A program made the translations under genes and the position numbers. A stretch of DNA of 64,000 nucleotides, from the NCBI RefSeq assembly GCF_024437655.1, contig NZ_JANBVF010000017.1, positions 62,001 through 126,000 on the forward strand, read 5' to 3'. The notes beneath the pieces were generated by a model. That model was not told the DNA's origin. It ran no database searches and saw only the letters and a list, made by a program, of their open reading frames with translations. Positions 9,358 to 19,165 of this stretch are shown one piece after another; the first letter of the stretch is position 1; every line of letters starts with the position of its first letter. This DNA comes from Chitinolyticbacter albus (GTDB taxonomy: Bacteria; Pseudomonadota; Gammaproteobacteria; Burkholderiales; Chitinibacteraceae).

Positions 9358-9953
9358 TGGCCGACAGCTTTGTATTGTCGCTCGCCATCCCGCTGGAAGT
9401 GCGCCTGGGCGAGCGCTACTGGCTGGAGGTGCCTGGCGAGCATCTGCGCGATCGCCAGCTCGATATGCTGGCGCTGGCGGCCCAGTCGCAATGGCCCGGC
9501 CTAGTCGCCAGCCTTGACGGCAGTGGCGGCCTCGTCAACAACCTGCGAGTGTGGGAGAACCTGATCCTGCCTGCCTGGTACCACCATGCCGAGCCGTTGG
9601 CGCGGCTGGAGCAAGTGCTGCTGACGTTGTTCGACGAAATCGGCATAGCCGAGGACGAGGCAGCCAAGCTGTGCCAGGGCTTGCCAGCCGCGCTGGCGCG
9701 CGAGCAAAAGCGCGAGCTGGCGCTGGTGCGTGCGGCCATGCTCGAGCCTTGCTGCCTGGTGGTTGACGGGGACTGGTTTGGTTTTCTTTCCTATGGCCGC
9801 GGGCTCGATTGCCGCGCGCTGTTCGACCGCCTGACGCAATCGGCGGTTACTTTCGTGGCGGCGGCGTATCCGCCGCCTGTTCCGGGCTATCGCCGCCTGG
9901 TCTTGGACGAGGCCGGGCAACTTATCGTATCGGGCGACTATGAAGCTGCTTAA
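9357..9953 (+). CDS. Degenerate MlaF-like ABC ATPase (pseudo-ATPase)
   Basis: 198 aa, ATG at 9357 overlapping the permease stop. Its position and length suit the ATPase subunit, and an ABC fold outline can be traced: LRVWENLILPAWYHH resembles the region after the Q-loop, LALVRAAMLEP the helix after the signature, CLVVDGDWFGFL the Walker B strand. But there is no Walker A P-loop anywhere, the LSGGQ signature is replaced by LPAALAREQ, the Walker B Glu position is Gly (VVDGD) and no H-loop His is found. The reading frame is open and overlaps both neighbours, so it looks like a maintained protein rather than a decaying pseudogene. The ATPase relationship is inferred from context plus faint similarity. 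Confidence 0.6.
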   Translation: MADSFVLSLAIPLEVRLGERYWLEVPGEHLRDRQLDMLALAAQSQWPGLVASLDGSGGLVNNLRVWENLILPAWYHHAEPLARLEQVLLTLFDEIGIAEDEAAKLCQGLPAALAREQKRELALVRAAMLEPCCLVVDGDWFGFLSYGRGLDCRALFDRLTQSAVTFVAAAYPPPVPGYRRLVLDEAGQLIVSGDYEAA

Positions 9954-10908
9954 GGATGTCGATCCGCGTTTCCAATGGCTGAGCTGGCGTGTCGGCGCCT
10001 TTGTCGGCAGCGCGCTGATGCTGGTGCTGGTGGTGATCGCCCTGCTGGGCTACAAACAGGGCTATTTTGTGCCCAAGAATCGGCTGCATTTCGTCGCCGA
10101 GAACGGCAATGGCATGGCTGCGGGCATGCAGGTACGGTTGTCTGGCTTCAAGATCGGCGTGGTCGACAAGGTGGCGCTGAACGATCAGGCCAAGGTCGAC
10201 GTCGAGCTGTTGATCGAAGAGCGCCACATGAAATGGATCAAGCCCGATTCGATGGCGCTGATGCAGCAGGAGGGCCTGATCGGCGATCACTATATCGAGA
10301 TCGCCGGCGGCAGCCCCAATGCCAAGCCGGTGGAGGACGGTGCCAAGCTCACCTATGCACCGACGCTGGGCCTGTCCGAGATCGCGCTCGATCTGCGCCA
10401 GCGCACCATCCCGGTGATTGATTCGGTACAAAGCACGCTCGATTACCTGAATGACCCGCAGGGTGATCTGCGCGGCACGGTGGCCAATGTGCGCAAGCTC
10501 ACTGAAGAGCTCAGCACCACGCGCGCTGCAGTCGACCAACTGCTCGCCAATCTGGACAAGCTCTCCGCCGAACAGGTGCCGCAGGCCGTCAACCAGCTGC
10601 AGGCCACGCTGCAGCGCACCGAACGCATCGCCGCCGAAATCGAGAACAAGCTGCCTGGCGTGATGGACAAGCTCGACGGTACCTTGCAGCAGGCGCAGGG
10701 CGCGGCCAGCGAGGCGCACGCCGCGGCGAGCACCGCGCGCAAGGCGATCGACGAGGCCGCACCGCGTCTGCCATCGCTGGTGCGCAATGCCGACGATCTC
10801 GTCAGCACCGGCAACGACATGCTCGATGGCGCCAGCCGCAGCTGGCCGCTCAAGCTATGGCTGACGCCGACCGATGCCTCGGCACCGGTCGCGACGAGCA
10901 GGGAGTGA
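9940..10908 (+). CDS. MlaD-family MCE-domain protein
   Basis: 322 aa. One N-terminal membrane anchor (~22-45), then a single MCE domain (~45-125) with the usual core MAAGMQVRLSGFKIGVVDKV and LIGDHYIEI. The C-terminal ~180 residues are rich in Ala/Leu/Gln heptads (TEELSTTRAAVDQLLANLDK), predicting a long helical needle as in PqiB/LetB- or Mce-type proteins rather than the short MlaD of E. coli (183 aa). The start overlaps the preceding gene by 14 bp. It should sit in the periplasm and carry lipids between membranes with the permease. Confidence 0.9.
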   Translation: MKLLKDVDPRFQWLSWRVGAFVGSALMLVLVVIALLGYKQGYFVPKNRLHFVAENGNGMAAGMQVRLSGFKIGVVDKVALNDQAKVDVELLIEERHMKWIKPDSMALMQQEGLIGDHYIEIAGGSPNAKPVEDGAKLTYAPTLGLSEIALDLRQRTIPVIDSVQSTLDYLNDPQGDLRGTVANVRKLTEELSTTRAAVDQLLANLDKLSAEQVPQAVNQLQATLQRTERIAAEIENKLPGVMDKLDGTLQQAQGAASEAHAAASTARKAIDEAAPRLPSLVRNADDLVSTGNDMLDGASRSWPLKLWLTPTDASAPVATSRE

Positions 10909-10912
10909 GGTG

Positions 10913-11707
10913 ATGCGTATCCAGATTCTTGCGATGGCCTTGCTGCTGGCCGCCTGCGCCAGCGAACCCAAGGTGGCGCAGCCGCCGCGCCTGGCAGTTG
11001 CCGAATCGGCGATGAAGGCGGCGCAGCGGGCCTGGCGGGCCGAGCACTATGCTGACGCCGCGACATCCTGGCAGACCGCGTTCGACGCCTATCGCAGCGT
11101 CGATCATTGGGCGGGGCAGGGCGAAGCCAGGCTAGGGCTGGCGCGGGCCTTTGCCCGCCAGGGCGAGGTGGCCGCCGCGGGCAATGTGCTGGCCGGCATG
11201 CCGGAACAGGCATTGTTCCCGATCGCGCTGCGCGGCCGTGCGGCGTATCAACTGGCGGTGCTGTCGGCCAGAACGCAGCCGGACGAAGCCGGCAGGCGAC
11301 TGGCGCAAGCGCGCGCGCTGTGCGCGTCGCCTTGCGCGATCGCCGCACAGCTCGACAATCTGGAGGCGCGGTTGAACCTGGCGCGCGATCCCGCACTCGC
11401 GGCGGCGCGGATCGCCAACGTGCTGGCGCTCGGCGAGGCGTTGGCGCTTGCCGAGCGCGCGCACGCGCACCGGTTGCAGGCCGAATTGCAGTTGAACGCG
11501 GGCGCCGTTCCCGCTGCGAGGCAAGCGCTGCAGCAGGCCATCACGCTCGACAAGGAGCTGGCCGATTCAGCGTTCCTTGCCGACGATTTTGCCTTGTTGG
11601 CCCGCATTGCGCGCGCCACCGGCGATGCCGACCTGCTGCTGGAAGCGCAGACGCGTCTGGCCAGTCTGTGCGCGGCGATCCGGGTGCCTGCCTGCCGCGA
11701 GATCTGA
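10913..11707 (+). CDS. TPR-like lipoprotein of the MCE operon
   Basis: 264 aa. Signal peptide with a lipobox LLAAC (Cys ~16) makes it a lipoprotein. The mature part is all-helical with TPR-like repeats (AAQRAWRAEHYADAATSWQTA, GEARLGLARAFARQGEVAAA). The ATG at 10913 follows GGGAGTGAGG and is chosen because it gives a clean lipoprotein signal. As last gene of the MCE operon it occupies the position where PqiC-like auxiliary lipoproteins are found in other systems, but it does not resemble that family; a scaffold role at the outer membrane is a guess from position. Confidence 0.75.
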   Translation: MRIQILAMALLLAACASEPKVAQPPRLAVAESAMKAAQRAWRAEHYADAATSWQTAFDAYRSVDHWAGQGEARLGLARAFARQGEVAAAGNVLAGMPEQALFPIALRGRAAYQLAVLSARTQPDEAGRRLAQARALCASPCAIAAQLDNLEARLNLARDPALAAARIANVLALGEALALAERAHAHRLQAELQLNAGAVPAARQALQQAITLDKELADSAFLADDFALLARIARATGDADLLLEAQTRLASLCAAIRVPACREI

Positions 11708-11713
11708 GGCGTC

Positions 11714-11743
11714 TTGTGGTCCGGCATGCATCCACGCTATACT
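11714..11743 (+). promoter_or_regulatory. Candidate rpsB promoter
   Basis: A -10 hexamer TATACT (11738-11743) and a -35-like TTGTGG (11714-11719) are separated by 18 bp, pointing toward rpsB. Start would lie ~105 nt before the coding region, leaving a structured leader. Confidence 0.5.
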
Positions 11744-11776
11744 TGCGCGTTCCGCAAAGTCGCGGAAATCTTCCCG

Positions 11777-11824
11777 GTTCGCCCCTTAAGGGTGTCCTGG
11801 CTCAGGCCAGGATGTCGCGCGAAC
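11777..11824 (+). promoter_or_regulatory. Structured rpsB leader
   Basis: The untranslated leader folds as an outer stem GTTCGC (11777-11782)/GCGAAC (11819-11824) enclosing a hairpin TCCTGG-CTCAGG-CCAGGA (11795-11812). Ribosomal protein S2 represses its own mRNA through leader structures in other proteobacteria; this one could serve the same role, but it has not been matched to a known motif. Confidence 0.4.
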
Positions 11825-11856
11825 GGTAGGCCATAACCCTTATTAGGAAATCAGTC

Positions 11857-12576
11857 ATGTCGATCAGCATGCGCGAAATGCTCGAGGCCGGTGTTCACTT
11901 CGGCCATCAAACCCGTTACTGGCACCCGAAGATGGGTCAATACATCTTCGGTGCACGCAACAAGATTCACATCATCAACCTGGAAAAGACCCTGCCGCTG
12001 CTCGAAGACGCGCTGAAGTACGTGCGTCGCCTGTCGGCCAACAAGGGCACTATCCTGTTCGTTGGCACCAAGCGCCAAGCCCGCGAAATCCTGGCTGAAG
12101 AAGCGCAGCGCGCCGGCAGCCCGTTTGTCGACCATCGCTGGCTCGGTGGCATGCTGACCAACTTCAAGACGGTCAAGCAATCGATCAAGCGCCTGGAAGA
12201 GCAACAAGCGATCCTGGCCGACGAAAACAGCGGCTACGGCAAGAAAGAACTGCTGACCATTCAGCGCGAAGTCGAGAAGCTCGAGCGCTCGCTGGGCGGC
12301 ATCAAGGACATGAAGGGTCTGCCGGACGCGATCTTCATCATCGATACCGGCTACCAGCACGGTACCGTCGTCGAAGCCAAGAAGCTTGGCATTCCGGTCA
12401 TCGGTGTGGTCGATACCAACAATGATCCGCAAGGTATCGACTACGTGATCCCGGGTAACGACGATTCGTCCCGCGCGATCCGCCTGTATGCCCGCGCCAT
12501 GGCCGACGCCGTGATCGAAGGCCGCAACCAGGCCGTGACCGAAATCGTTGAAGCCGCTGCTGCCGCCGAAGCGTAA
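11857..12576 (+). CDS. rpsB: 30S ribosomal protein S2
   Basis: 239 aa, usual length. Starts [16 protein letters not shown]-like (after MSIS), with [38 protein letters not shown] and [13 protein letters not shown], all S2 signatures. It opens the rpsB-tsf-pyrH-frr cluster. The codon usage is noticeably enriched for highly expressed codons compared with neighbours. An intrinsic terminator/attenuator separates it from tsf. Confidence 0.98.
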   Translation: MSISMREMLEAGVHFGHQTRYWHPKMGQYIFGARNKIHIINLEKTLPLLEDALKYVRRLSANKGTILFVGTKRQAREILAEEAQRAGSPFVDHRWLGGMLTNFKTVKQSIKRLEEQQAILADENSGYGKKELLTIQREVEKLERSLGGIKDMKGLPDAIFIIDTGYQHGTVVEAKKLGIPVIGVVDTNNDPQGIDYVIPGNDDSSRAIRLYARAMADAVIEGRNQAVTEIVEAAAAAEA

Positions 12577-12598
12577 TCGTTCATCAGCAATATCAGCG

Positions 12599-12624
12599 AA
12601 AAAGGGGCGACGCAGCCCCTTTTT
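12599..12624 (+). terminator. Terminator/attenuator between rpsB and tsf
   Basis: Ten-bp stem AAAAAGGGGC/GCCCCTTTTT with a GACGCA loop. The 3' arm supplies the T run and the A tract on the 5' side makes it potentially bidirectional. As in E. coli, partial termination here would set the S2:EF-Ts ratio. Confidence 0.8.
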
Positions 12625-12659
12625 CGTAATCGCAATCTAGACGAATTCAGGAGAACACC

Positions 12660-13544
12660 ATGGCGGACATCACCGCAAAAATGGTTGCCGAGCTGCGCGA
12701 ACTGACCGGCCTTGGCATGATGGAATGCAAGAAGGCGCTGGTTGAGACCGAAGGCGACATCAAGAAGGCCGAAGAGCTGCTGCGGATCAAGTCGGGCAAC
12801 AAGGCGTCCAAGATGGCCGGCCGTACCGCTGCCGAAGGCGTGGTCGTGTCCTACATCTCCGACGACAAGAAGCTCGGTGCCATCATCGAAGTGAACTGTG
12901 AAACCGACTTCGTCGGCAAGGACGAGAACTTCGCCGCCTTCGCGCGCGCTGCCGCCAAGGCGGTGGTCGATGCCAACCCGGCCGACATCGTCGCGCTGGC
13001 CGACGTGAAGACCGACTCGGGCGCAACCGTCGAAGACCTGCGCAAGGCCATCATCGCCAAGCTCGGCGAAAACATGACGCTGCGCCGCTTCGTGCGCTAC
13101 GAAACCAGCGGTCAGCTGGCTGCCTATCTGCACGGCGCCAAGCTGGGCGTGCTGATCGACTACACCGGTGGCGACGAGCAACTGGGCAAGGACCTGGCCA
13201 TGCACATCGCCGCCAGCAAGCCCAAGGCGCTCGACGCATCGGGCGTCGATGCCGAGCTGATCGAAACCGAGCGTCGCGTCGCCATCGAGCGTGCCAAGGA
13301 AGCGGGCAAGTCGGGCGAGATGCTGGACAAGATCGCCGAAGGCACGGTGCAGAAGTTCCTGAAGGAAGTGACGCTGCTGAGCCAGGTGTTCGTCAAGGCC
13401 GAGGACGGCAAGCAGACCATCGAGCAACTGGTGAAGTCGAAGTCCGCTACGGTGAACCGCTTTGCCCTGATCGTGGTCGGCGAGGGCATCGAAAAGGCCG
13501 TAGTTGACTATGCTGCGGAAGTGGCAGCGGCCGCCAAGCTGTAA
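12660..13544 (+). CDS. tsf: Translation elongation factor Ts
   Basis: 294 aa. Nucleotide-exchange factor for EF-Tu. N-terminal domain [22 protein letters not shown] with the conserved GLGMMxCKKAL, then the core with [14 protein letters not shown], which contains the TDFV residues that displace Mg2+ from EF-Tu. A strong AGGAGA ribosome site precedes the ATG. Confidence 0.98.
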   Translation: MADITAKMVAELRELTGLGMMECKKALVETEGDIKKAEELLRIKSGNKASKMAGRTAAEGVVVSYISDDKKLGAIIEVNCETDFVGKDENFAAFARAAAKAVVDANPADIVALADVKTDSGATVEDLRKAIIAKLGENMTLRRFVRYETSGQLAAYLHGAKLGVLIDYTGGDEQLGKDLAMHIAASKPKALDASGVDAELIETERRVAIERAKEAGKSGEMLDKIAEGTVQKFLKEVTLLSQVFVKAEDGKQTIEQLVKSKSATVNRFALIVVGEGIEKAVVDYAAEVAAAAKL

Positions 13545-14363
<819 letters not shown>

Positions 14364-14407
14364 ATTCGCGACGAAGTCCGTCGCCAGTAGTCCGCAAGCA
14401 TTGCATT

Positions 14408-14437
14408 GAACAGGCGGCGTTCCCGCCTGTTCGTTTT
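14408..14437 (+). terminator. Terminator-like hairpin between pyrH and frr
   Basis: Nine-bp stem GAACAGGCG/CGCCTGTTC with a 7-nt loop followed by GTTTT. It would attenuate transcription ahead of frr. Confidence 0.65.
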
Positions 14438-14456
14438 CGTAGCATAAGGATTTGTG

Positions 14457-15014
14457 ATGACCGCCGAGATCAAACAGAACACCGAAGCCAAGATGCAGAA
14501 ATCGGTCGAGACGCTGAAGGCCAACCTCGCCAAAGTGCGCACCGGCCGCGCCCACACCGGCCTCTTGGATCACGTGATGGTCGATTACTGGGGCACCCCC
14601 ACCCCGATCAGCCAGGTTGCGGCCGTCAACCTGATCGATTCGCGCACCATCGGCGTGCAGCCCTGGGAAAAGCCCATGGTGGCCAAGGTGGAAAAGGCGA
14701 TCCGCGATTCGGATCTGGGTCTGAATCCCGCCACCAATGGCGACGTGATCCGTGTGCCGATGCCGATGCTGACCGAAGAGCGCCGCAAGGATCTGACCAA
14801 GGTGGTGCGTGGCGAGGCCGAGGACGCGCGCGTGGCCGTGCGCAACGTGCGTCGCGACGCCAACGACCAGCTCAAGCGTCTGTTGAAGGACAAGGAAATC
14901 TCCGAAGACGACGATCGCCGCGGCCAGGATGATGTGCAGAAACTGACCGACCGCTATATCGCCGACATCGACAAGCTGCTGGCCGAGAAAGAAAAAGAGC
15001 TGATGACGGTTTAA
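14457..15014 (+). CDS. frr: Ribosome recycling factor
   Basis: 185 aa, the usual length. Conserved [20 protein letters not shown] and [15 protein letters not shown]-like [15 protein letters not shown] are clear. Two adjacent starts exist (GTG 14454, ATG 14457); the AAGGA at 14446-14450 is 6 nt from the ATG, which is preferred. It splits post-termination ribosomes together with EF-G. Confidence 0.97.
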   Translation: MTAEIKQNTEAKMQKSVETLKANLAKVRTGRAHTGLLDHVMVDYWGTPTPISQVAAVNLIDSRTIGVQPWEKPMVAKVEKAIRDSDLGLNPATNGDVIRVPMPMLTEERRKDLTKVVRGEAEDARVAVRNVRRDANDQLKRLLKDKEISEDDDRRGQDDVQKLTDRYIADIDKLLAEKEKELMTV

Positions 15015-15023
15015 GGAGCGGAC

Positions 15024-15788
15024 GTGGCAATCTTCCGCAGTTCCACGCGCGACGTGCCTGCCGAGGTGCCAAGCGTGCCGCAGCACATCGCCATCATCAT
15101 GGATGGCAATGGGCGCTGGGCCAAGCAACGCATGATGCCGCGCGTGTTCGGCCACAAGAAAGGCGTCGATGCGCTGCGCGAGACGGTGAAGACCTGCGAC
15201 GCGCTCGGCGTGCGCTACCTCACCGTGTTTGCGTTCAGCAGCGAGAACTGGCGGCGTCCGGCCGACGAGGTCTCGTTCCTGATGGGCTTGTTCCTCAAGG
15301 TGCTGGGCACCGAGATTGACCGCATGCACGAGCGCGACATCCGCCTCAAGATCGTCGGCGATCGCAGCAAGTTCGCACCCGAACTCGTCAAGTTGATCGA
15401 GGCGGCCGAGGCACGCACTGCCGGCAATATCGGGCTCACCCTGTCGATCGCCGCGGACTACGGCGGTCGTTGGGATGTGCTGAGCGCGATCAATACGCTG
15501 CTTGCCGTCCAGCCGGACAAGGCCGGGCAGGTGGGCGAGGACGATATCGCGCCTTATCTGGCGATGAGCTACGCACCCGAACCCGATCTCTTTATCCGTA
15601 CCGGTGGTGAGCAGCGCATCAGCAATTTCTTGCTGTGGCAGCTGGCCTATTCCGAGCTGTATTTCACCGATCTGTTGTGGCCTGACTTTGACGCGACGGC
15701 GCTGAATGACGCCATTGCCTGGTATCAGGGGCGTGAGCGCCGCTTCGGCCGCACCAGCGAGCAATTGCAGGCGGCCAGCGGATGCTGA
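15024..15788 (+). CDS. uppS: Isoprenyl (undecaprenyl diphosphate) synthase
   Basis: 254 aa with a GTG start at 15024 after AAGGAGCG. The cis-prenyltransferase signature IAIIMDGNGRWAK is at ~25-38 with the catalytic Asp; FAFSSENWRRP and the C-terminal FIRTGGEQRISNFLLWQ, LYFTDLLWPDF are conserved. It makes C55-PP, the lipid carrier for peptidoglycan and O-antigen. The stop overlaps the cdsA start by 7 bp. Confidence 0.97.
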   Translation: MAIFRSSTRDVPAEVPSVPQHIAIIMDGNGRWAKQRMMPRVFGHKKGVDALRETVKTCDALGVRYLTVFAFSSENWRRPADEVSFLMGLFLKVLGTEIDRMHERDIRLKIVGDRSKFAPELVKLIEAAEARTAGNIGLTLSIAADYGGRWDVLSAINTLLAVQPDKAGQVGEDDIAPYLAMSYAPEPDLFIRTGGEQRISNFLLWQLAYSELYFTDLLWPDFDATALNDAIAWYQGRERRFGRTSEQLQAASGC

Positions 15789-16582
15789 AAACACGCATCC
15801 TGACCGCCATCGCGCTGCTGCCACTGGTCCTGGCCGCGCTCTTTTGGCTACCGCATTCGGGCTGGGTGTTGTTCTGTGCGCTGGTCTGCGGCCTTGCGGC
15901 CTGGGAGTGGAGTCGGCTGTGCGCGCTCAAAGGTGCCGCAACGCTGCTGCTGCCGCTGCTGGTCGTCGCCGCCATCGTCGCGCTGGCACCGGGTCGCATT
16001 CCCGTTTATGACGCTCCCTGGTGGCCCTTGGTGTTGGCCGGTGCCTTGTTCTGGCTGCTGGTCGCTCCGGCCTGGCTGCGCTGGCGCTGGCCGCTGGCGC
16101 AGACCCTGGCGCGCGGGCTGCCGATCGGGCTGCTGCTGCTGCTGGCTGCCGGCCTCGCGCTGGTCGCCTTGCGCGGCGCGGTCGGCCCGCTCGGTGTGCT
16201 GGCGGTGTTTGCCATCGCCTGGGTCGCCGATACTGCGGCCTATTTTGCGGGAAAGGCCTTTGGTCGCCACAAGCTCGCACCGGCCATCAGCCCCGGCAAG
16301 ACGTGGGAAGGTGTGGCGGGCGCCGCGCTCGGCGTGTCGATCTATGCCTTGGTGCTGGCGCACCTGGCCGGCCGTTCCTGGTGGGCGATGTTGCTGGCCG
16401 GCTGGTTGCTGTTGGCCGTTTCCATCATCGGCGATCTGATCGAATCGCTGTTCAAACGCCAGGCCGGACTCAAGGACTCGAGCAATCTGCTGCCCGGACA
16501 CGGTGGCGTGCTGGACCGTATCGATAGCCTGATTGCCTTGCTGCCGCTGGCCCTGCCGGTCATCTACTGGCTGCCCCACTAG
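15782..16582 (+). CDS. cdsA: Phosphatidate cytidylyltransferase
   Basis: 266 aa integral membrane protein with about seven hydrophobic segments. The signature near the C-terminus, [28 protein letters not shown], is split here as [15 protein letters not shown] and [18 protein letters not shown] is also typical. It makes CDP-diacylglycerol for all phospholipids and occupies its standard place between uppS and dxr. Confidence 0.97.
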   Translation: MLKTRILTAIALLPLVLAALFWLPHSGWVLFCALVCGLAAWEWSRLCALKGAATLLLPLLVVAAIVALAPGRIPVYDAPWWPLVLAGALFWLLVAPAWLRWRWPLAQTLARGLPIGLLLLLAAGLALVALRGAVGPLGVLAVFAIAWVADTAAYFAGKAFGRHKLAPAISPGKTWEGVAGAALGVSIYALVLAHLAGRSWWAMLLAGWLLLAVSIIGDLIESLFKRQAGLKDSSNLLPGHGGVLDRIDSLIALLPLALPVIYWLPH

Positions 16583-16599
16583 TTTTACCGGATACCCCC

Positions 16600-17811
16600 A
16601 TGTCCTCCATCCAGACTCTGACCGTGCTTGGCGCCACTGGCAGCATCGGCGTGAACACGCTCGACGTGGTGGCGCGCTACCCCGATCGCTATCGGGTTCA
16701 TGCCCTCACCGGTGCCAGTCAGCTCGACAAGTTGCTGGCGCAGGCGCTGCAGTTCCGGCCGCGTTATGTGGTCGTGCTCGACGAAGCCTCGGCCGAGCGT
16801 CTTGCGCGCGACTTGAAGCGCGCCGGTAGCGAAACGGAAGTGTTGTGCGGCACCGCGGCGCTGGAAGCGGTGTCGACCGCACCCGAAGTCGACGCGGTGA
16901 TGGCGGCCATCGTCGGTGCCGCCGGCATGCGCCCGACGCTGGCAGCGGCTCGCGCCGGCAAGCGGGTGCTGCTGGCCAACAAGGAAACGCTGGTGCTGGC
17001 TGGTCGGCTGTTCATGGACGCGGTCAATGCCCATGGCGCCGAGCTGCTGCCGATCGACAGCGAGCACAACGCCATCTACCAGGTGCTGCCGCGCCCTCAT
17101 CGCGAGCATCCCTATGCCCAGACGCTGAGCGACGTTGGCGTCAGGCGCATCATCCTCACCGCCTCCGGTGGGCCGTTCCGTACCCGTGCCGCTGACACCT
17201 TTGCCGCCATCACGCCCGAAGAAGCAGTCAAGCATCCCAACTGGGCGATGGGTCGCAAGATCTCGGTCGATTCGGCCAGCCTGATGAACAAGGGGCTGGA
17301 AGTGATCGAGGCGCGCTGGCTGTTCAATGCGCAGCCGAACGAAATTTCGGTGGTGGTGCATCCGCAGAGCATCGTGCATTCCATGGTCGAATACGCCGAT
17401 GGCTCGGTGCTGGCGCAACTCGGCGCGCCCGACATGCGCACGCCGATCGCCTATGGCATGGCGTATCCGGAGCGGGTGGAGGCCGGGGTCAAGTCGCTGG
17501 ATCTCTTCAGCGTCGGCCGCCTCGATTTCGAAGCGCCGGATCTGGCGCGCTTTCCCTGCCTGCGCCTCGCGTTCGAAGCGCTGCAGGCCGGCGGTGCCGC
17601 GACCGCCGTGCTCAACGCCGCCAACGAAGTGGCCGTCGATGCCTTCTTGCAGCACAAGCTGTCGTTTCCCGGCATCGCTGCCTTGAACGAAACGGTGCTG
17701 TGCCAACTGGCGCACCTGCCCGCGGACAGCCTGGAGGCGTTGATGCAGGCTGATGCCGCGGCGCGGGAAGCGGCGCTGGCGTGGCTTGTGCGCGAGGGCG
17801 TGCCGTGCTGA
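16600..17811 (+). CDS. dxr: 1-deoxy-D-xylulose 5-phosphate reductoisomerase
   Basis: 403 aa, the usual length. NADPH-binding [15 protein letters not shown] at the N-terminus, then NKETLVLAG, the metal/substrate site [13 protein letters not shown], and [21 protein letters not shown]. First committed step of the MEP isoprenoid pathway, which feeds the adjacent uppS. Confidence 0.98.
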   Translation: MSSIQTLTVLGATGSIGVNTLDVVARYPDRYRVHALTGASQLDKLLAQALQFRPRYVVVLDEASAERLARDLKRAGSETEVLCGTAALEAVSTAPEVDAVMAAIVGAAGMRPTLAAARAGKRVLLANKETLVLAGRLFMDAVNAHGAELLPIDSEHNAIYQVLPRPHREHPYAQTLSDVGVRRIILTASGGPFRTRAADTFAAITPEEAVKHPNWAMGRKISVDSASLMNKGLEVIEARWLFNAQPNEISVVVHPQSIVHSMVEYADGSVLAQLGAPDMRTPIAYGMAYPERVEAGVKSLDLFSVGRLDFEAPDLARFPCLRLAFEALQAGGAATAVLNAANEVAVDAFLQHKLSFPGIAALNETVLCQLAHLPADSLEALMQADAAAREAALAWLVREGVPC

Positions 17812-19142
17812 CCGTGCTCGCTTTCATCGTCACGCTGGGGGTGCTCGTCACCATCCACGAGTACGGCCACTACTGGGTCGCCAAGCGGTGTGGCGTGAAG
17901 GTGCTGACGTTCTCGATCGGTTTTGGCAAGCCATTGCTGCAATGGCAGCGCGGCGATACGACGTGGCAGCTCGCGTTGTTACCGCTCGGTGGCTATGTGC
18001 GCATGCTCGACGAACGGGAGGCGGCCGTGCCTGCTGCGGATCTTGCCCGCTCGTTCAATCGCCAGCACCCATTGAAGAAGATGGCTGTCGTCGTGGCGGG
18101 GCCCCTTGCCAATCTGCTGCTGGCGTGCGGCTTGTATTGGGGCCTGAATGCCTGGGGGGTAGACGCGCTGCGTCCGGTTGCGGGCGAAGTGCGGGCCGGC
18201 AGTCCGGCCGCGATGGCGGGCATGGCCAATGGCGACGAGATTGTCCGCGTAGGCGATACCGCGATCGTCAGCTGGGAGCGCCTGTTCGTTGCCCTGATCG
18301 ACGAAGCCGGTAGTGATGAGCCGCTGCGCCTCACCGTGCATAGGGCGGGCGTGGGCGAGCGCCAGATCGAGTTGCCGCCGGTTGCGGTACGCGATATCAA
18401 TCCACAATTGCTCGGACGCCTGGGCTTGAGTCCGGTGCCGGTACTGAAGAGGGTCTCGCAGGTGACGCCTGGCAGCGCGGCCGAGCGCGCGGGATTCCGC
18501 CAGCACGATGAAATCGTGGCTTTCAATGGCCAGCCTGTGCCATCCTGGTCAGCCTTTCAGGTGCAGGTCGGCGCTTCCGCAGGCAAGGCTGCGAAAATCA
18601 CCGTGCGCCGGGACGGCGCTCAGCTCGAGCTGACGGCGACGCCGGAGCGCAGCTCGGTCGATGGCCGCACCGTCGGGCGCTTGGGCCTGGTGCCCACGGT
18701 GGACGAGGCGGGCTGGGCCGCGCAACGGATCCGGCTGGAATACGGACCGCTTGAGGCGTTGGGGCAAGGGCTAGATAAGGCGTGGACCTATGCCCGGATC
18801 ACGCTGGTGATGTTTGGCCGCATGCTGATCGCCCAGGCGCCGCTCGACCAGATCAGCGGTCCGGTCACGATCGCCGTCTACGCGGGCGAAAGCGCCAAGG
18901 CGGGGTGGAGCACTTACCTCGATTACCTGGCGCTGATCAGTCTTAGCCTTGCCGTACTGAACCTGCTGCCTGTGCCGGTGCTGGACGGCGGGCATTTGCT
19001 GTATCATACGGCCGAGCTTTTGACCGGTCGTCCGGTCCCCGCCCGCGTTGAGGAAATCGGCCAACGTCTAGGGCTTGTCTTATTGCTGGCGCTGATGGCT
19101 TTGGCGCTGTTCAACGATTTCAATCGCTTCGTCCCTGGCTGA
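17805..19142 (+). CDS. rseP: RIP zinc metalloprotease RseP
   Basis: 445 aa starting from a GTG that overlaps dxr by 7 bp; an upstream in-frame GTG (17781) is less likely because it adds a charged extension. Site-2 protease: HEYGHY zinc motif in the first membrane helix, two periplasmic PDZ domains (around [19 protein letters not shown] and [19 protein letters not shown]), and [11 protein letters not shown] supplying the third zinc ligand near the C-terminus. It cleaves anti-sigma factors in the envelope stress response and clears signal peptides; bamA, its functional neighbour, follows. Confidence 0.96.
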   Translation: MLTVLAFIVTLGVLVTIHEYGHYWVAKRCGVKVLTFSIGFGKPLLQWQRGDTTWQLALLPLGGYVRMLDEREAAVPAADLARSFNRQHPLKKMAVVVAGPLANLLLACGLYWGLNAWGVDALRPVAGEVRAGSPAAMAGMANGDEIVRVGDTAIVSWERLFVALIDEAGSDEPLRLTVHRAGVGERQIELPPVAVRDINPQLLGRLGLSPVPVLKRVSQVTPGSAAERAGFRQHDEIVAFNGQPVPSWSAFQVQVGASAGKAAKITVRRDGAQLELTATPERSSVDGRTVGRLGLVPTVDEAGWAAQRIRLEYGPLEALGQGLDKAWTYARITLVMFGRMLIAQAPLDQISGPVTIAVYAGESAKAGWSTYLDYLALISLSLAVLNLLPVPVLDGGHLLYHTAELLTGRPVPARVEEIGQRLGLVLLLALMALALFNDFNRFVPG

Positions 19143-19165
19143 ACCGGCCCCTCCGATCCGACACC

